NCBI GenBank assembly: GCA_031216445.1
Contig: CM062215.1
Location: forward strand, 5,933,501 to 5,997,500
Direction: 5' to 3'
Length of the DNA stretch: 64,000 nucleotides
Source: Lateolabrax maculatus
Lineage: Eukaryota > Chordata > Actinopteri > Acropomatiformes > Lateolabracidae
Below, in pieces: positions 48,438 through 59,123 of this stretch; position 1 is the stretch's first letter, and each line of letters starts with the position of its first letter. A model generated the notes under the pieces. That model saw only the letters and a program-made list of their open reading frames with translations, ran no database searches and was not told where the DNA came from. The position numbers and the translations under genes are program-made.

Positions 48438-49314
48438 AAAGACAAACCAGGTTGAGACTTTTGTCAATTAAATTGAGCATCAAATGTAAGTTTGATTGAG
48501 AAAGTTCAATAAAAAAAAAGATGTTATTTAGTGAATGTTTTAGAGATAAAAATATATAAAAAATAAATAAATAAATGTTGAAAAGCTTTTTCACATACCA
48601 AATACATAGCAGTGTTTCAGAAAATGATAATTAACATTCAGTGCTCTCCTACTCCTCTGATTTGTTCTTTTTAACTGTGTAACATCATCGTGGAGGCAGC
48701 AGGCGAAGCCTCGAGGTAGATTTGGGTGAAGACAGGAAGTTCTGAAAATACCCAACAACTCCATCTTATATCACTGATGATGGGTTCAAGAGCATCAGGG
48801 AGTTATTGCACATTCTCTGAGAAAAATACTTAACATGAAAAGTTTACTTTGTTGATGATTTCTATTTGTAATACTGTATGTTTAGTGCATATTCAGAATC
48901 AACTTTAGAGATGATACACAGGGGACCTTTGGTTTATATAAAACTTATATTTAAATATTTAATTATTACAATTTTGCAGGTATTTGACGAACTGAGTAGC
49001 TGACATCAAAACACCAAGAGTCAACTTGGTTTTAAGCATTCATTTATCAGATCATTAAGTCATCATATTTATCAGGTAATTTATTCTGATCATCATATTT
49101 ATCAGACAGTATAATGTGCTCCTTTTAAAACATTCAATTTACAAATTAGGAATAACATTTATACAAAAACAATGAATCTAGTTTTCAGAATTAAATTCTC
49201 TTCAAGGAATACATGTGAGTGAAATAGTTGGCCCTGTTTCACTTGTTATTCAGCATGAAAACATGCATCATATCAGAGTAGATATTGTATAATTAAAGCT
49301 CTACAAAGGCATCC
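48438..49314. other. Intergenic, duplicated
   Basis: 48540-49314 is a near copy of 41020-41815, downstream of paralogue J. No gene is seen. Confidence 0.45.
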
Positions 49315-50506
49315 TTAAATGTGTGTGAACACATTTGAATTAGCAGTATTAGTGTAACTGTGTGTTGCAGCAGCTGAATAAAGCTCATTCTCTCTCTGTA
49401 TGAAGGTGCTGTACGGCTCAATGATGTATGGTTCCTGCAAAAGAACACATAGTTTAAAAAATATTAACATAAAGTGAAATGGTCGGCAGACAAACAGTAG
49501 GTCAATGCTGGTGTAAAGTACCGTGTCTGGACGACTGGTCAGTGGTACTGATTGTCTTCTGTTGCGTAAAAGACAAACACAAAACCACAAATTATTCATA
49601 GTAACAGAATTTAATGTTGCAATTAAAGCTATAATTAGTCTCTTACCTGTGGCGAATTTTTCTGTAGATAAATCCCAGGATAATTCCAGTTATAATGATG
49701 AATATAAATACACCAATTACAACATTAACGAAAGACATTTCTTCAGAGCTGCGGCCGTCTTCATCCTCTTAAAAATTGTAGAAAAGAAATCCTTGTCAGA
49801 AAAGTAGCACGGGTATTCACTTTATTTACACAGAAACATGTAATGTTATACTCTCTTGTGGACAGTATCACGTAATATTGTATTACTGGTTTATTATATT
49901 GTTAGAATTAAGTATATTGCTGTCATTTGTCATTTTGCTAGCACTAAAATAACGAGAGAAATGCATAAAGTTTGAAACACCAAAGCAAGAAAATAAATCA
50001 AACATTTACCTTCCACAGTGATATTGAGCTGGAGAATATCTGTTCTCCCATTAAATGAACACTCACAGGTGTAGTTCCCACTGTCCACTGGTGTTAAACT
50101 GGTCAGGTGGAGAAATACAGTCTGATTCTCTGTCATCAGTGTGAATCTGGAGTCACATTCGTGCACAAAGTCGTGTCCATATCGATACAGCAGACGACAC
50201 TCTTCTCCCCAGTTTCTCTCTGTTCTGATCCGACACACTAGAAGTATGATGGCATTCTGGGTTTCATTGGTGCACACTGGAGTGACATCTGGTTTGCTCC
50301 CAATGGTTTTCACAAGAGTCGCTGCAATCAATCACAATCAAAACCCAAAATGAAATACAGTATGTTGTTGCCCTCTTTAAACCAAAGACAGAAAGATTAA
50401 CAGAGAAGTTAGACATTATAAAAAGTAGTTCCTGTACAGTACCTTTGCTGTCGATATAAAAAGGTAGCGGCAGAAGCAGAACAAACCACAGTTTCCATCT
50501 AGCCAT
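49315..50506 (-). CDS. Single-V IgSF receptor L, partly decayed ITAM
   Basis: Leader 50443-50506, V-like domain 50010-50321, transmembrane 49647-49767, tail one 49522-49558, tail two 49315-49434. About 217 residues. Tail two reads EPYSTFIQRENELYSAA: both tyrosines are kept with ITAM spacing, but the +3 positions are F and A, so it would be a poor SH2 target. The 87-base intron between the tail exons (49435-49521) is a multiple of three and has no in-frame stop. Retaining it would add 29 residues that include VLYTSI, the ITIM-like motif now fixed in J. The Ig domain has DSGNYTCECSF and four sequons. L and J share duplicated flanks, so they are recent duplicates. Confidence 0.82.
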
Positions 50507-50653
50507 ACTGGTCAAGACATCTAAGCAACAGTGCAGCTGCTGCTGTCGGTGTACAGTGTTTTGTACCTCAGGAAGGAGGAGAGATTAGTTTGCACTGCTC
50601 TGTTCTACCTTAACCACAGACTCTCACAGAGGTTTGAGCTGGTCCTCTAAAAA

Positions 50654-50660
50654 GGAAGTG
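50654..50660 (-). promoter_or_regulatory. ETS/PU.1-like GGAAGTG element upstream of L
   Basis: CTCTAAAAAGGAAGTGCAAC lies 148 bases upstream of the L start codon. Confidence 0.45.
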
Positions 50661-51189
50661 CAACGCAGCGTTCATGTCAAAAGGGGCTGGATGGTAGAGA
50701 TGGAAACAAGACGGTTGTATGACTACAGTACAGAGTTGGTTTAATGAAGGTTAAAAATATGATGCACTGACAATATAAAACTGTTCCTATTAAATTTGGG
50801 TTTAATCACTTTGAACAACATACTTTGGCTGACATGAGAGGTCCTATTTGCTTGATTTTCAGGCATTTCCGTATCATGAAGGGCCAAGTTTGTTATATTG
50901 AAGCTTTGACCACACGCTCTGCTCCCCAGGTGCACAGACTACAGAACAGCTTGAGCTGCATCCGGTCATAATTCATCCAGTGTGAAGCATTGCCTGCATT
51001 TGTTTTGGATTTCGTACAGTTAGTAAAAGTTGTATTATAACATGAAAGTAGAAGCGGTCAGGTTCACTTCTGTTTTAGAAGCAGCTTATTCTATATAACT
51101 TAATAAGAGTTTGAGGTTGTCATGTGAGAACGTTTCAGAGAGCTGCAGTCAGCCCTCCTGTGTCGTCTAGTTAAGATCTTTGGGCCAGT
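50661..51189. other. Intergenic between divergent genes L and M
   Basis: 50690-50995 repeats the upstream DNA of I and J. From about 51000 it becomes the promoter of M, with CACTTCTGTTTTAGA at 51065-51079, a diverged relative of the GGAAGTG element in the matching orientation. L and M are transcribed away from each other from this 680-base gap. Confidence 0.45.
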
Positions 51190-52774
51190 ATGGAGGGATG
51201 GAAACAGTGGTTTGTTTTTCTTTTGCCACTGTGTGCGTGTGCTGACAGCAAAGGTACAGTACAAAACCTACTTCACATTATCTATAATTCACGCAGGTGA
51301 ACTGCAGCTATAACTGTTAAATGTACACCGAGTCACTGAAATGTGCTACTTTGGTTTGCAGAGACTGTTGTGAAAAGCATTGGGAGAGAGCCAGACACGA
51401 CTCCGGTGTGCAGGAATACAACATTTGGTATCATGTTATTAGTGACATGTAGGATCAGCACCGAGAGACACCGGGGGGAAGAGTGCCGCCTGCAATACGT
51501 ATGTGACAAGCAGTATGAGTATGACTGCGACTCCAGGTTCACTTTGTTATACGAGAATCAGACTGTATTTCTCCACCTGACCAGTTTAACACCAGTGGAC
51601 AGTGGGATTTACTCCTGTGAGTGTTCATATGAAAGAGGAACACACGTCGCCCTTCTTAATATTACTGTGGAAGGTAAGTTTACTTTAAGCTTATTAATCA
51701 GAAAAGATTAATTGTGTTTCTCACGATTGTCCCTGACATTTGTTTACTTGACAATGTTTAGCAGATGAAGAGGACATGAAGTTCATTGCTACAGTCGTCA
51801 TCACTCTTACTGTTGCTACTACAGTCATCATTACAGCTGTAATAATCTGTGGTCACATACTGAGAAGAAATCATAACAGGTGAAGAACTTTAAATGCTTC
51901 AAATGTCTAAAATAAAACTTCAAGTTTGATTAGAAACATTTTACTGTAAATGTTCAAAAATTGATTTTAACATCATCTGACAGCTTTAGTTACTTTACAA
52001 ATTAAGAGTTTTGCATTGAAAACACAAGAACCCAACAGCATGTACAAGTGCAGCTGAAACAATGAGTTGATTAATCAGTAAGTTGATTGACAGGATTTGC
52101 TCCTTAACTGTGAGAATTTCAATCATTTTAATAATTTAAATGTATTTTTAATAATGTTGATATTTGGACTGTTGGTCTGACACAAAATAGTTCAAAATTA
52201 GCTCCATTTAGACCAACTACAGCAATACAATCCTGCATTAACATGAATGCATGAGTAATAATTATCTAATAATTGAATTTATAATAACAGTCACAGGAGA
52301 CATTTTTCTGAATTGAGTACTTTTACTTTTAATATGTATATTTTCCTGATTATACTTATGTGCTGTTACTTAAGTATAATTTTCATTTCAGGACATTAGG
52401 TTGAAAGTGATTTTACAGTGTGGTGTTTATTAAACCAATAGCTTGACTGCAGTTGCCTCTGTAATAGTTTCGAGGCGTTTAGTGTGACTTTACTAACTCC
52501 AACAATCATTTGTGCAAACAGAGAAAACACAAGACCAGGCGCATCTGAATTAACCAGATCTGAAAGTCCCTGGTTTTTGGTGAGCACTACATGGTTCCGT
52601 GTTATTCTCAACAGCTCAACCATTTACGAACATTTAGTTGGAAATCACGATGTAGGATTTTTTGTTTTGTTTTGGTAGGACCAAGACGACCCCTACACAA
52701 GCCTTCAGCAGCCAGCCAGCGATGTGTACCACACTATCTGTTCAAATCCCCCTGATGCTGCAGAAGCTGAGTAG
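51190..52774 (+). CDS. Single-V IgSF receptor M with complete ITAM, inverted copy
   Basis: Leader 51190-51253 (MEGWKQWFVFLLPLCAC), V-like domain 51362-51673, transmembrane 51762-51879 (FIATVVITLTVATTVII), tail one 52522-52579, tail two 52679-52774. About 215 residues with clean donors and acceptors. The tail has DPYTSLQQPASDVYHTI, a full ITAM with 7-residue spacer. The Ig domain reads DSGIYSCECSY, where the family usually has DSGNYTCECS; it keeps the extra cysteines (EECRLQY, DCDSRF). It is the only member on the plus strand and its V domain is the most diverged, so the inversion is probably old. An activating receptor role is inferred from the tail alone. Confidence 0.83.
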
Positions 52775-53032
52775 GACTTCCATCCGATTTACGCAGTCTA
52801 TGAAACTATAGAAAACAAAGCCGGAGATAATAAATGCACTTCTTTTGTCCATGCACATTTTGACTTGTTAGATGCACTGATACTAGTTTGGAATGTACAA
52901 TATTGCCAAAAAATATTAAAGTTCATCGGTCAGTCTGTGTAGTCTGTAAAATGAATGCCATTTTAATAGGTTTCATACATTTTAAGTTTAAATATGTTTA
53001 CCTCTGTGATAAAGCATGTTACATGATGTACT

Positions 53033-53512
53033 CAGTGGTGAAAAGTGAGTCAGTACATTTACTCAAGTATAGTACTAAGGTACAGTTTTGAGGAGTATTT
53101 CCATTTTAAGCTACTTTCTACTTTTACTCCACTACATTTCAGACTTTTTTACTCCATTAATCAACTGGAGTTACTTCACAGATTAAAAATGGACACAGAA
53201 AATTTATATTGAGTTTGATATATGAAATATTAGCTCTACATTTAAAGCAGCTACAACATTATTAGTAATGATATAGTAACAATAATCAGACAATGTAATA
53301 TTTGATACTGTAACATACATTGAAAGGGGCCATTCTGCTCCCTAATGAGTTACTTTCACTTTTGATATTTTAACTACTTTTTGTTGCTAATATTTTTATA
53401 CATCACTAAGTAATATTTTTAATGCAGGACTTTTACTAGTGATTGAGTATTTTTACAGTGTAATATTAGTTATTTTACTGAAACAAAGATCTAAATTCTT
53501 CTTCCACCACTG
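53033..53512. mobile_element. hAT-type MITE with perfect target duplication
   Basis: It begins CAGTGGTGAAAAGTGAGTCA and ends TTCTTCCACCACTG. It is flanked on both sides by GATGTACT, an exact 8-base target-site duplication as made by hAT transposases. It has no coding capacity and belongs to the same family as 44741-45500. Confidence 0.85.
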
Positions 53513-53604
53513 GATGTACTACTTTCACAAACTGTACAAAATCTAAGACAGAAATGCAGGTAATAGATAGATATTGGACATGTTGAGGATGAATGTTATG
53601 TGTG

Positions 53605-53607
<3 letters not shown>

Positions 53608-53654
<47 letters not shown>
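53608..53654. repeat. (CA)n microsatellite
   Basis: An uninterrupted CA run of about 46 bases. Confidence 0.95.
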
Positions 53655-53659
<5 letters not shown>

Positions 53660-53834
53660 GGAAATACTGATCAGATCAGCATCTCAAAAACATTGCCTGT
53701 CTTTCACCTTCCCGGTTAGTACACCAGTTATCTTGACATTTGGTTGAGAGGATTTCATAGATTTCACAATGTTGATCAGTCTCTCTTCCATCTATTCCCT
53801 GATCCAGATGTGCAGTCCCTACGTTGTTGCTTGC

Positions 53835-55497
53835 TCAATTTGTCCTGGTGTCTTGTTGAGGGGGCCATGAGGAGAAAGTCTGGTGGACATCTCTTGCTGG
53901 CTGCTGAAGGCTTGTGTTGGTGTCATTTGGGTCGTCTTTGTCCTATACAAACATATCAAAATTTCTGATAAGGCAATTAATGTAATTTATCATTTGAATC
54001 ATTTACAGTGGCTTTACTAGTACCTCTATAAACGTTTACACAACATGGCTGACAACCCAAAATGTAATAATTGATTATAAATAATCTATAAAGAATTAAT
54101 ACAGATCAATCATTAATCAAGCCATTATAACAAGTGTAATGTAAATACACATGTACTCTTAAATGCAGTATGATTGGAGGTGAAGTTTTGGTGTTTGCAT
54201 GTCAGTAACAGCAGACTTTCTGCAATTTTAACACTTCACACCACGTGTAAAACTTGTCACTTGTTGTACAACCTGTGACAAAATCGAGACGACTTACAAA
54301 AAAAGGTGTGACAACGAAAGGCACAAGGTCAGAGGAGCATGGTGGGACTTGGTGACTGGGAAACTTTGAACGAGTCATACCTGGTTTCTTCTGAGTGTTT
54401 TTTCGTCTCTCAGCAGATCTTTAAAAGTACATTTCTGTTCCAACCAATTGAAGGTCACATGAAATTTGTCACCAATTTGTACATACATTTTCCACCAAAG
54501 AGCACGGCGTTTCACATTCAGATAATCCAGGGGGTTCTTACATTGTATTGTCTCTGAAAATAAGAAGTTATTTATATTAGTGGAACACCAAACACACACA
54601 AAACACAGTACAGAACTTATTTTAACAACCTAAAAGAAATAACAGATCTAATGGTCCAAAAACGGAATTACATATTACTTTCAAATATTATTTGTTTTGT
54701 GCCTGAGTATCCTTAGTAATTACAGTGCTTTTCTCATCATAAACAGCAAAGTATTTTTCACCTGCTGTAATTTTTTTCCCAGGATTAGCCCGAGGACGAC
54801 TACTGTAAGAATGATAATTGCAGGACCACTACCAATCACAGTGGTAACAATGAGCATTGGTAGAGTAGAACTGCTGGCCTCTTTGTCTGCTAAAATATTA
54901 AGACAAAAAAACAAACAAACAACAGAATCGGAAAAAAATTTAAATACTGTAATGCAAATGAAAACAGGTATGAGACAAATGGTCAAGAGAGCAAGAGAAT
55001 AAAACAAACATTTACCTTCCACAGTGATGTTCAGGTGGAGGGCATCTGTCCCACGAACATGCGAACACTCACAGGTGTAGTTCCCACTGTCCACTGGTGT
55101 TAAACTGGCCAGGTGGAGAAATACAGTCTGATTTTTTTCCATAAGTGTGAACCTGGAGTCACATTCGTGCTCAAAGTCGTGTCCATGTCGATACAGCAGA
55201 CGACACTCTTCCCCCCCGTTTCTCTCTGTTCTGATCTGACACACTATAAGTGTGATGATGCTCAGTGTAGCATTGGTGCAGAGTGGAAAAACCTCTGGTT
55301 CTCCCCCCATGGTTTTCACCATAACTTCTGCAATTACAGGAAATGAGTGACTTACGTGTTTGCTTAGTTTACGGTTTTTGCACATTATACGACCAATGTT
55401 TGTAAAACGTAATGAAACTCTTCCGTACAGTACCTTTAGCGTCCAAACACAAACGCAGGGGTAGAAGCAGGACAAAGCACAGTTTCCATTCATCCAT
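53835..55497 (-). CDS. Single-V IgSF receptor N, ITAM tyrosines lost
   Basis: Leader 55434-55497 (MDEWKLCFVLLLPLRLC), V-like domain 55016-55327, transmembrane 54762-54889 (MLIVTTVIGSGPAIIIL), last tail exon 53835-53942. The last exon aligns with the ITAM exons of I, K and M but reads DTNTSLQQPARDVHQTF: both tyrosines are replaced (N and H) and the final I is F. The connection between membrane and last exon is uncertain. The transmembrane exon ends in phase 0, unlike its paralogues, and two small exon candidates exist: 12 bases near 54546-54557 coding RQYN, which keeps frame, and 28 bases at 54382-54409, which would shift it. The Ig domain is intact (DSGNYTCECSH). N may be a decoy or dead receptor, or may signal by another route. 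Confidence 0.72.
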
Positions 55498-57193
55498 AAA
55501 GGTGGAGAGATCTGAACAACTGCTGCCGTCGGAAACCTTTCAGTGAAACCAGCATTGGATATCCCCCCACAGGCTTTTTTAAACCTGAAAGTAAAAGCAG
55601 TGTCTTACACTTCCTTTTATTTCGTGTCATTATGAGCTCCTACACTAATAAAAAATGTTTTTGAGGTGAGGTTATTCTCCTTTTTTTTAGCTTACTGGTA
55701 TCAATTTTGGCTGAAGCATGATTCCTACAGACAAAAACAGTTTTTATACTGTGCACATAAACCAAAAAAATAGCATTATAGAGCATGAATGAGAGGCCAA
55801 ACTTACCAGGATCTGAGGATTCTTTGTTTTTTTTCTTGAAGCAGGGGCCAAAACAAAATTGGATGTCAAACCAAAGCTCTCTGACTTTGAATTTTATGTT
55901 TTGAATTACATTTATTACATACTACTGCTATATGAGGGCAGACAGAAATATAATGACCAGAAGTTATTTTCTTGGGTTACCATAGACTCTTAATCACTAT
56001 GGCAGTGATGTTTTTACGTTGGTAAATGCTATTTTTTGCACCTTATACAGACAAATAGTCACTGGAACACTGAAAACTTTAAATGCAGGGTTGTTAAAAG
56101 CCTTGTTTTGACCCCATTGTGGAGGATAAGAAGACCTTTGCCTTTCTCAGGCCAAAAGTGTTGGCCTGAGAAGACCGACAGAGCTGAAGTCGACAGAGAG
56201 ATTTAAATAGATGCAGGTTTACAGAGATGCAGACTTTTGCTACAGGAGATAATACGAGCGGTCACCGCTGGAAGTTTCAGGACTGCGGTTAAAATGCTGC
56301 GAAATACATTCAAGTCACTGAAGGATGAAACTAGGTCAAGCGTTCCTCCACCCCAGTCACGAGACAAGCATGAGAATGATGTGTGGGAAGCAGTATAATC
56401 CATCATCGACAGTACTTGTCATAGTTTTGCTTGTGTGGTCAGCAGCCATTGATAAGCTATAACCTTTACAAGGTCTCATTTATTTAATTACATATTTAAT
56501 TAAATATAAAGTATGCAGCAAGAAGGCACCACAGTTTACGGTGGACATGGTTGTTGGGTAAATGACAAGTAAATCAAATGTCTATCATTTGACTTAACAA
56601 ACAAACAACCAACCATTTTGGCAAGACATGAAGGGAAATACGTTACAGAAACCACGGCTGCAAAAACAGCTCTTATATTTATCTCTGGTCTGGGTGTTGC
56701 GGCTTTTGCTCTGTGCTGCTGACTCTCGCTGGTTTGTAACACTTGTAATGACAACGCTGTCAGATACTTGGCAGCACTTCCTGAGCTTAACTATTAGAAA
56801 ACAAAGAGCCGAATCAAATACAACACAGGGGTGTGTGTGGCTTGCAAGGCTCACAGACACGAGAATAACCACAACATCAAAGAGGACCAGCAGAGGGAGC
56901 AGCAGACATGTAGTTGTACCATGTGACCTATATTTAACATATTTCCTACACTACTGTGACATTTTGAACTACAGTGGACATCCTAAACATATTCAAATAT
57001 TGATAGTATTTTTTTTTAATGTTTTTTTTATGTTTTATGTTATGTGATATATTTGGTCAAGAACATTGATTCAAGTGCTAATTTGCACACAAAGATATAA
57101 ATAAAGGTGAATGCATTGTGCTTTAGTATTTGCATTTCGATGGACATACAGTTGATAAACACACAGCAAAAATAATAATAATAATAATAACAA

Positions 57194-57278
<85 letters not shown>
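57194..57278. repeat. (TA)n-(CA)n compound microsatellite
   Basis: A TA run passes directly into a CA run. The open frames across it (CVCVC, IYIYI) are artefacts. Confidence 0.95.
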
Positions 57279-57280
<2 letters not shown>

Positions 57281-57431
57281 AACCTAACCTGGTTGACACA
57301 AATAAGAATTAGAGCATGCACAAAGTGTGAAACTATCCATCATACAACAGCAAATAATGTGTGTGCATCTATCTACACATACATACATAATCTGATCTAG
57401 ACATTAGCAAAGTCACACTTTTGAAACTTAC

Positions 57432-57476
57432 CTCTTATGATCCATGGTACGCTGGAGAGGTAAAGTCATTGCATAC
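57432..57476 (-). other. Possible exon bounded by good splice signals
   Basis: On the minus strand a CTTCCAG acceptor-like site precedes 45 bases that end AAGAG before GTAAGT, a near-perfect donor. The frame would code MTLPLQRTMDHKR. A further AG-flanked segment with a GTAAGT donor lies at about 55805-55832, and a possible first exon ends at 58097 with GTAAAG. Together they could be an untranslated leader or a non-coding transcript running away from gemin8. Confidence 0.2.
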
Positions 57477-58840
57477 CTGGAAGTATAAAATGCTAAATTA
57501 AATATTGCATCCATTTTCTGCAGGGCACTGGGTAACTTTTTTTAAGTAATGTATACACTGGTAGTATTCAATGGAAGCAATAAATTACATATACTTCAGA
57601 AAACAAATGCATGTTCTGGAATAGAGATATTTCATTTTAGACTTATTCTGTTGTGTTAACACATCCATTCGAACAACATACTGTAGGAGGAGATGTGTTT
57701 TGAAAAGGCACATCTGTCTTTTTGCATTTCCTCTGAAAGCTTTGAAGCCTCAAGCCAAGGCCTGACCCAGATATACAGTCAAACATGTCTCACGGCGCTC
57801 AAACCCTGCTAAGTATTCTGCTTTACAACCCCCCTCCGAAAACATCACAATGCAATCCTTGCTCACATAATGTTACAGTTTGGCATTTTGACTATTTTCC
57901 CGCTGTTATGAAAAACTAAAACCAGATACACGTGACAGACAAATAGTTCTGCAAATGTTTAGCAACAGAACCAAGATGTCTGGTGCCAGACACTAAAAAT
58001 AAACTCAACTCTGAGAACAGCAGTGTGCTGTGAGGCATAATTACATAAGAAAAAATTGATTCAATTTAGACAAATTAAGAACAAACTCTTTACCAGAGTT
58101 CCAAGTCCGCCTTTCAAGTCCTTCAGCTTCGCGCACTAAAGTTGTCAGTGACATTATTTTTTGCCTCCAGAGCCGGTCGGCCTCAGAGAAATGTTTGCAT
58201 TACTACAACTCCAAGTCCCCCCCCCACACACACACACCCCCACACAATCAAGATCAGAGCCTGAAGGTGCAGCCCACACCTGTGATCAATAGAGTAAAGA
58301 CGATTAATTGACCAGAGCCTTTTCTTCCCATGCACGCACAGAAAACACAGCCCGTTCAGCCCGTGCTTGCCTGTTTCGGCCTCCTCAGCTGCTTTCACGC
58401 CTTCCAGCAGCAGCGTCCCTTTCATGTGCAGACACACACACAGAGAGTTTTGATGTGCTTTTAACACCAGAGGAGTACAATCTTTGAAGCCCACGCTGAC
58501 AGAGGCACGCGCAGTCAAAGGGATTAGATCTCCCACCAAATTAGGAGTCAGACGTATCAAAGGCGTCTCCCTCTTGAAGGGCCTGCGTGCGTCCTCTCCT
58601 CCTGCAGCAGCTCCACGTCTCCAGCAGACACAAAAACACAAACTCTGCTGTTTCTCTTAGTGTGGATGAAGAAAGTGGGGCTTTTCATTGCTGGGTATTA
58701 AAGGGTTTTCTTGCAAATAACCGGGTGAAACAATGTGAAGACTTTTCCAGCTCATATTTAACAAACACACACTAAAAGGCCACTGAAAAGAGACATTGCA
58801 CGTTATTGTGACTGCAGAGTGACAGAGGGGCTCCTGCATG

Positions 58841-58976
58841 TGCGCACGGTGTCCACCGGGTGGCGCCACGTGGTCGGCCTTTACGTTACGCCGTGCCTCA
58901 AAGGCTGCCGGGTAAATTTTCTCCCCCAGGAAGTGCCGTGCGGTCACGAGGCGCAGAGCGAGCGGACGCCGTGCAG
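58841..58976 (+). promoter_or_regulatory. gemin8: gemin8 promoter and first untranslated exon
   Basis: A CpG-rich stretch that ends GACGCCGTGCAG before a GTAAAA donor at 58977. It holds AGGAAGTGCCG, an ETS-type site often seen in housekeeping promoters, and no TATA box. The exact transcription start cannot be read. Confidence 0.5.
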
Positions 58977-59123
58977 GTAAAACAACAAAAAAAAAAAGCC
59001 TCCTCGTTTATCACCAGTGTTTGGGATGAAGATGACTTTTGTTCCTGCGCTTCATCGTCGCTGTTCTTCTTCTTCTTGTGTGTGTGTTTCAGATTTAACG
59101 TCGCCGTCAGGGAGGCTGCAGCC

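Larger units (their letters stand above)
52775..53834. other. Intergenic between M and N
   Basis: M and N converge here. It contains a MITE, a CA repeat and AT-rich DNA. No further gene is seen. Confidence 0.4.
55498..58840. other. Intergenic, no confident gene
   Basis: Mostly AT-rich. The open frames (56203-56406, 56536-56872, 56628-57047, 58183-58641) show no domain, no membrane pattern and no paralogue. A weak exon candidate is listed at 57432, and a microsatellite at 57194. Confidence 0.45.

Noticed and set aside
53608..53654. Possible CRISPR or other spaced direct repeats
   Set aside because: All regular repeats here are simple microsatellites or minisatellites without unique spacers; the DNA is vertebrate.
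54720..55493. 257-residue minus-strand frame at gene N as one uninterrupted protein
   Set aside because: It reads through introns. The leader frame differs from the V frame, and GT/AG sites plus paralogue structure show separate exons.
56294..56398. 34-residue plus-strand frame beginning MLRNTFKSLKDE
   Set aside because: Open and protein-like in composition, but too short, without splice partners or a recognisable family.
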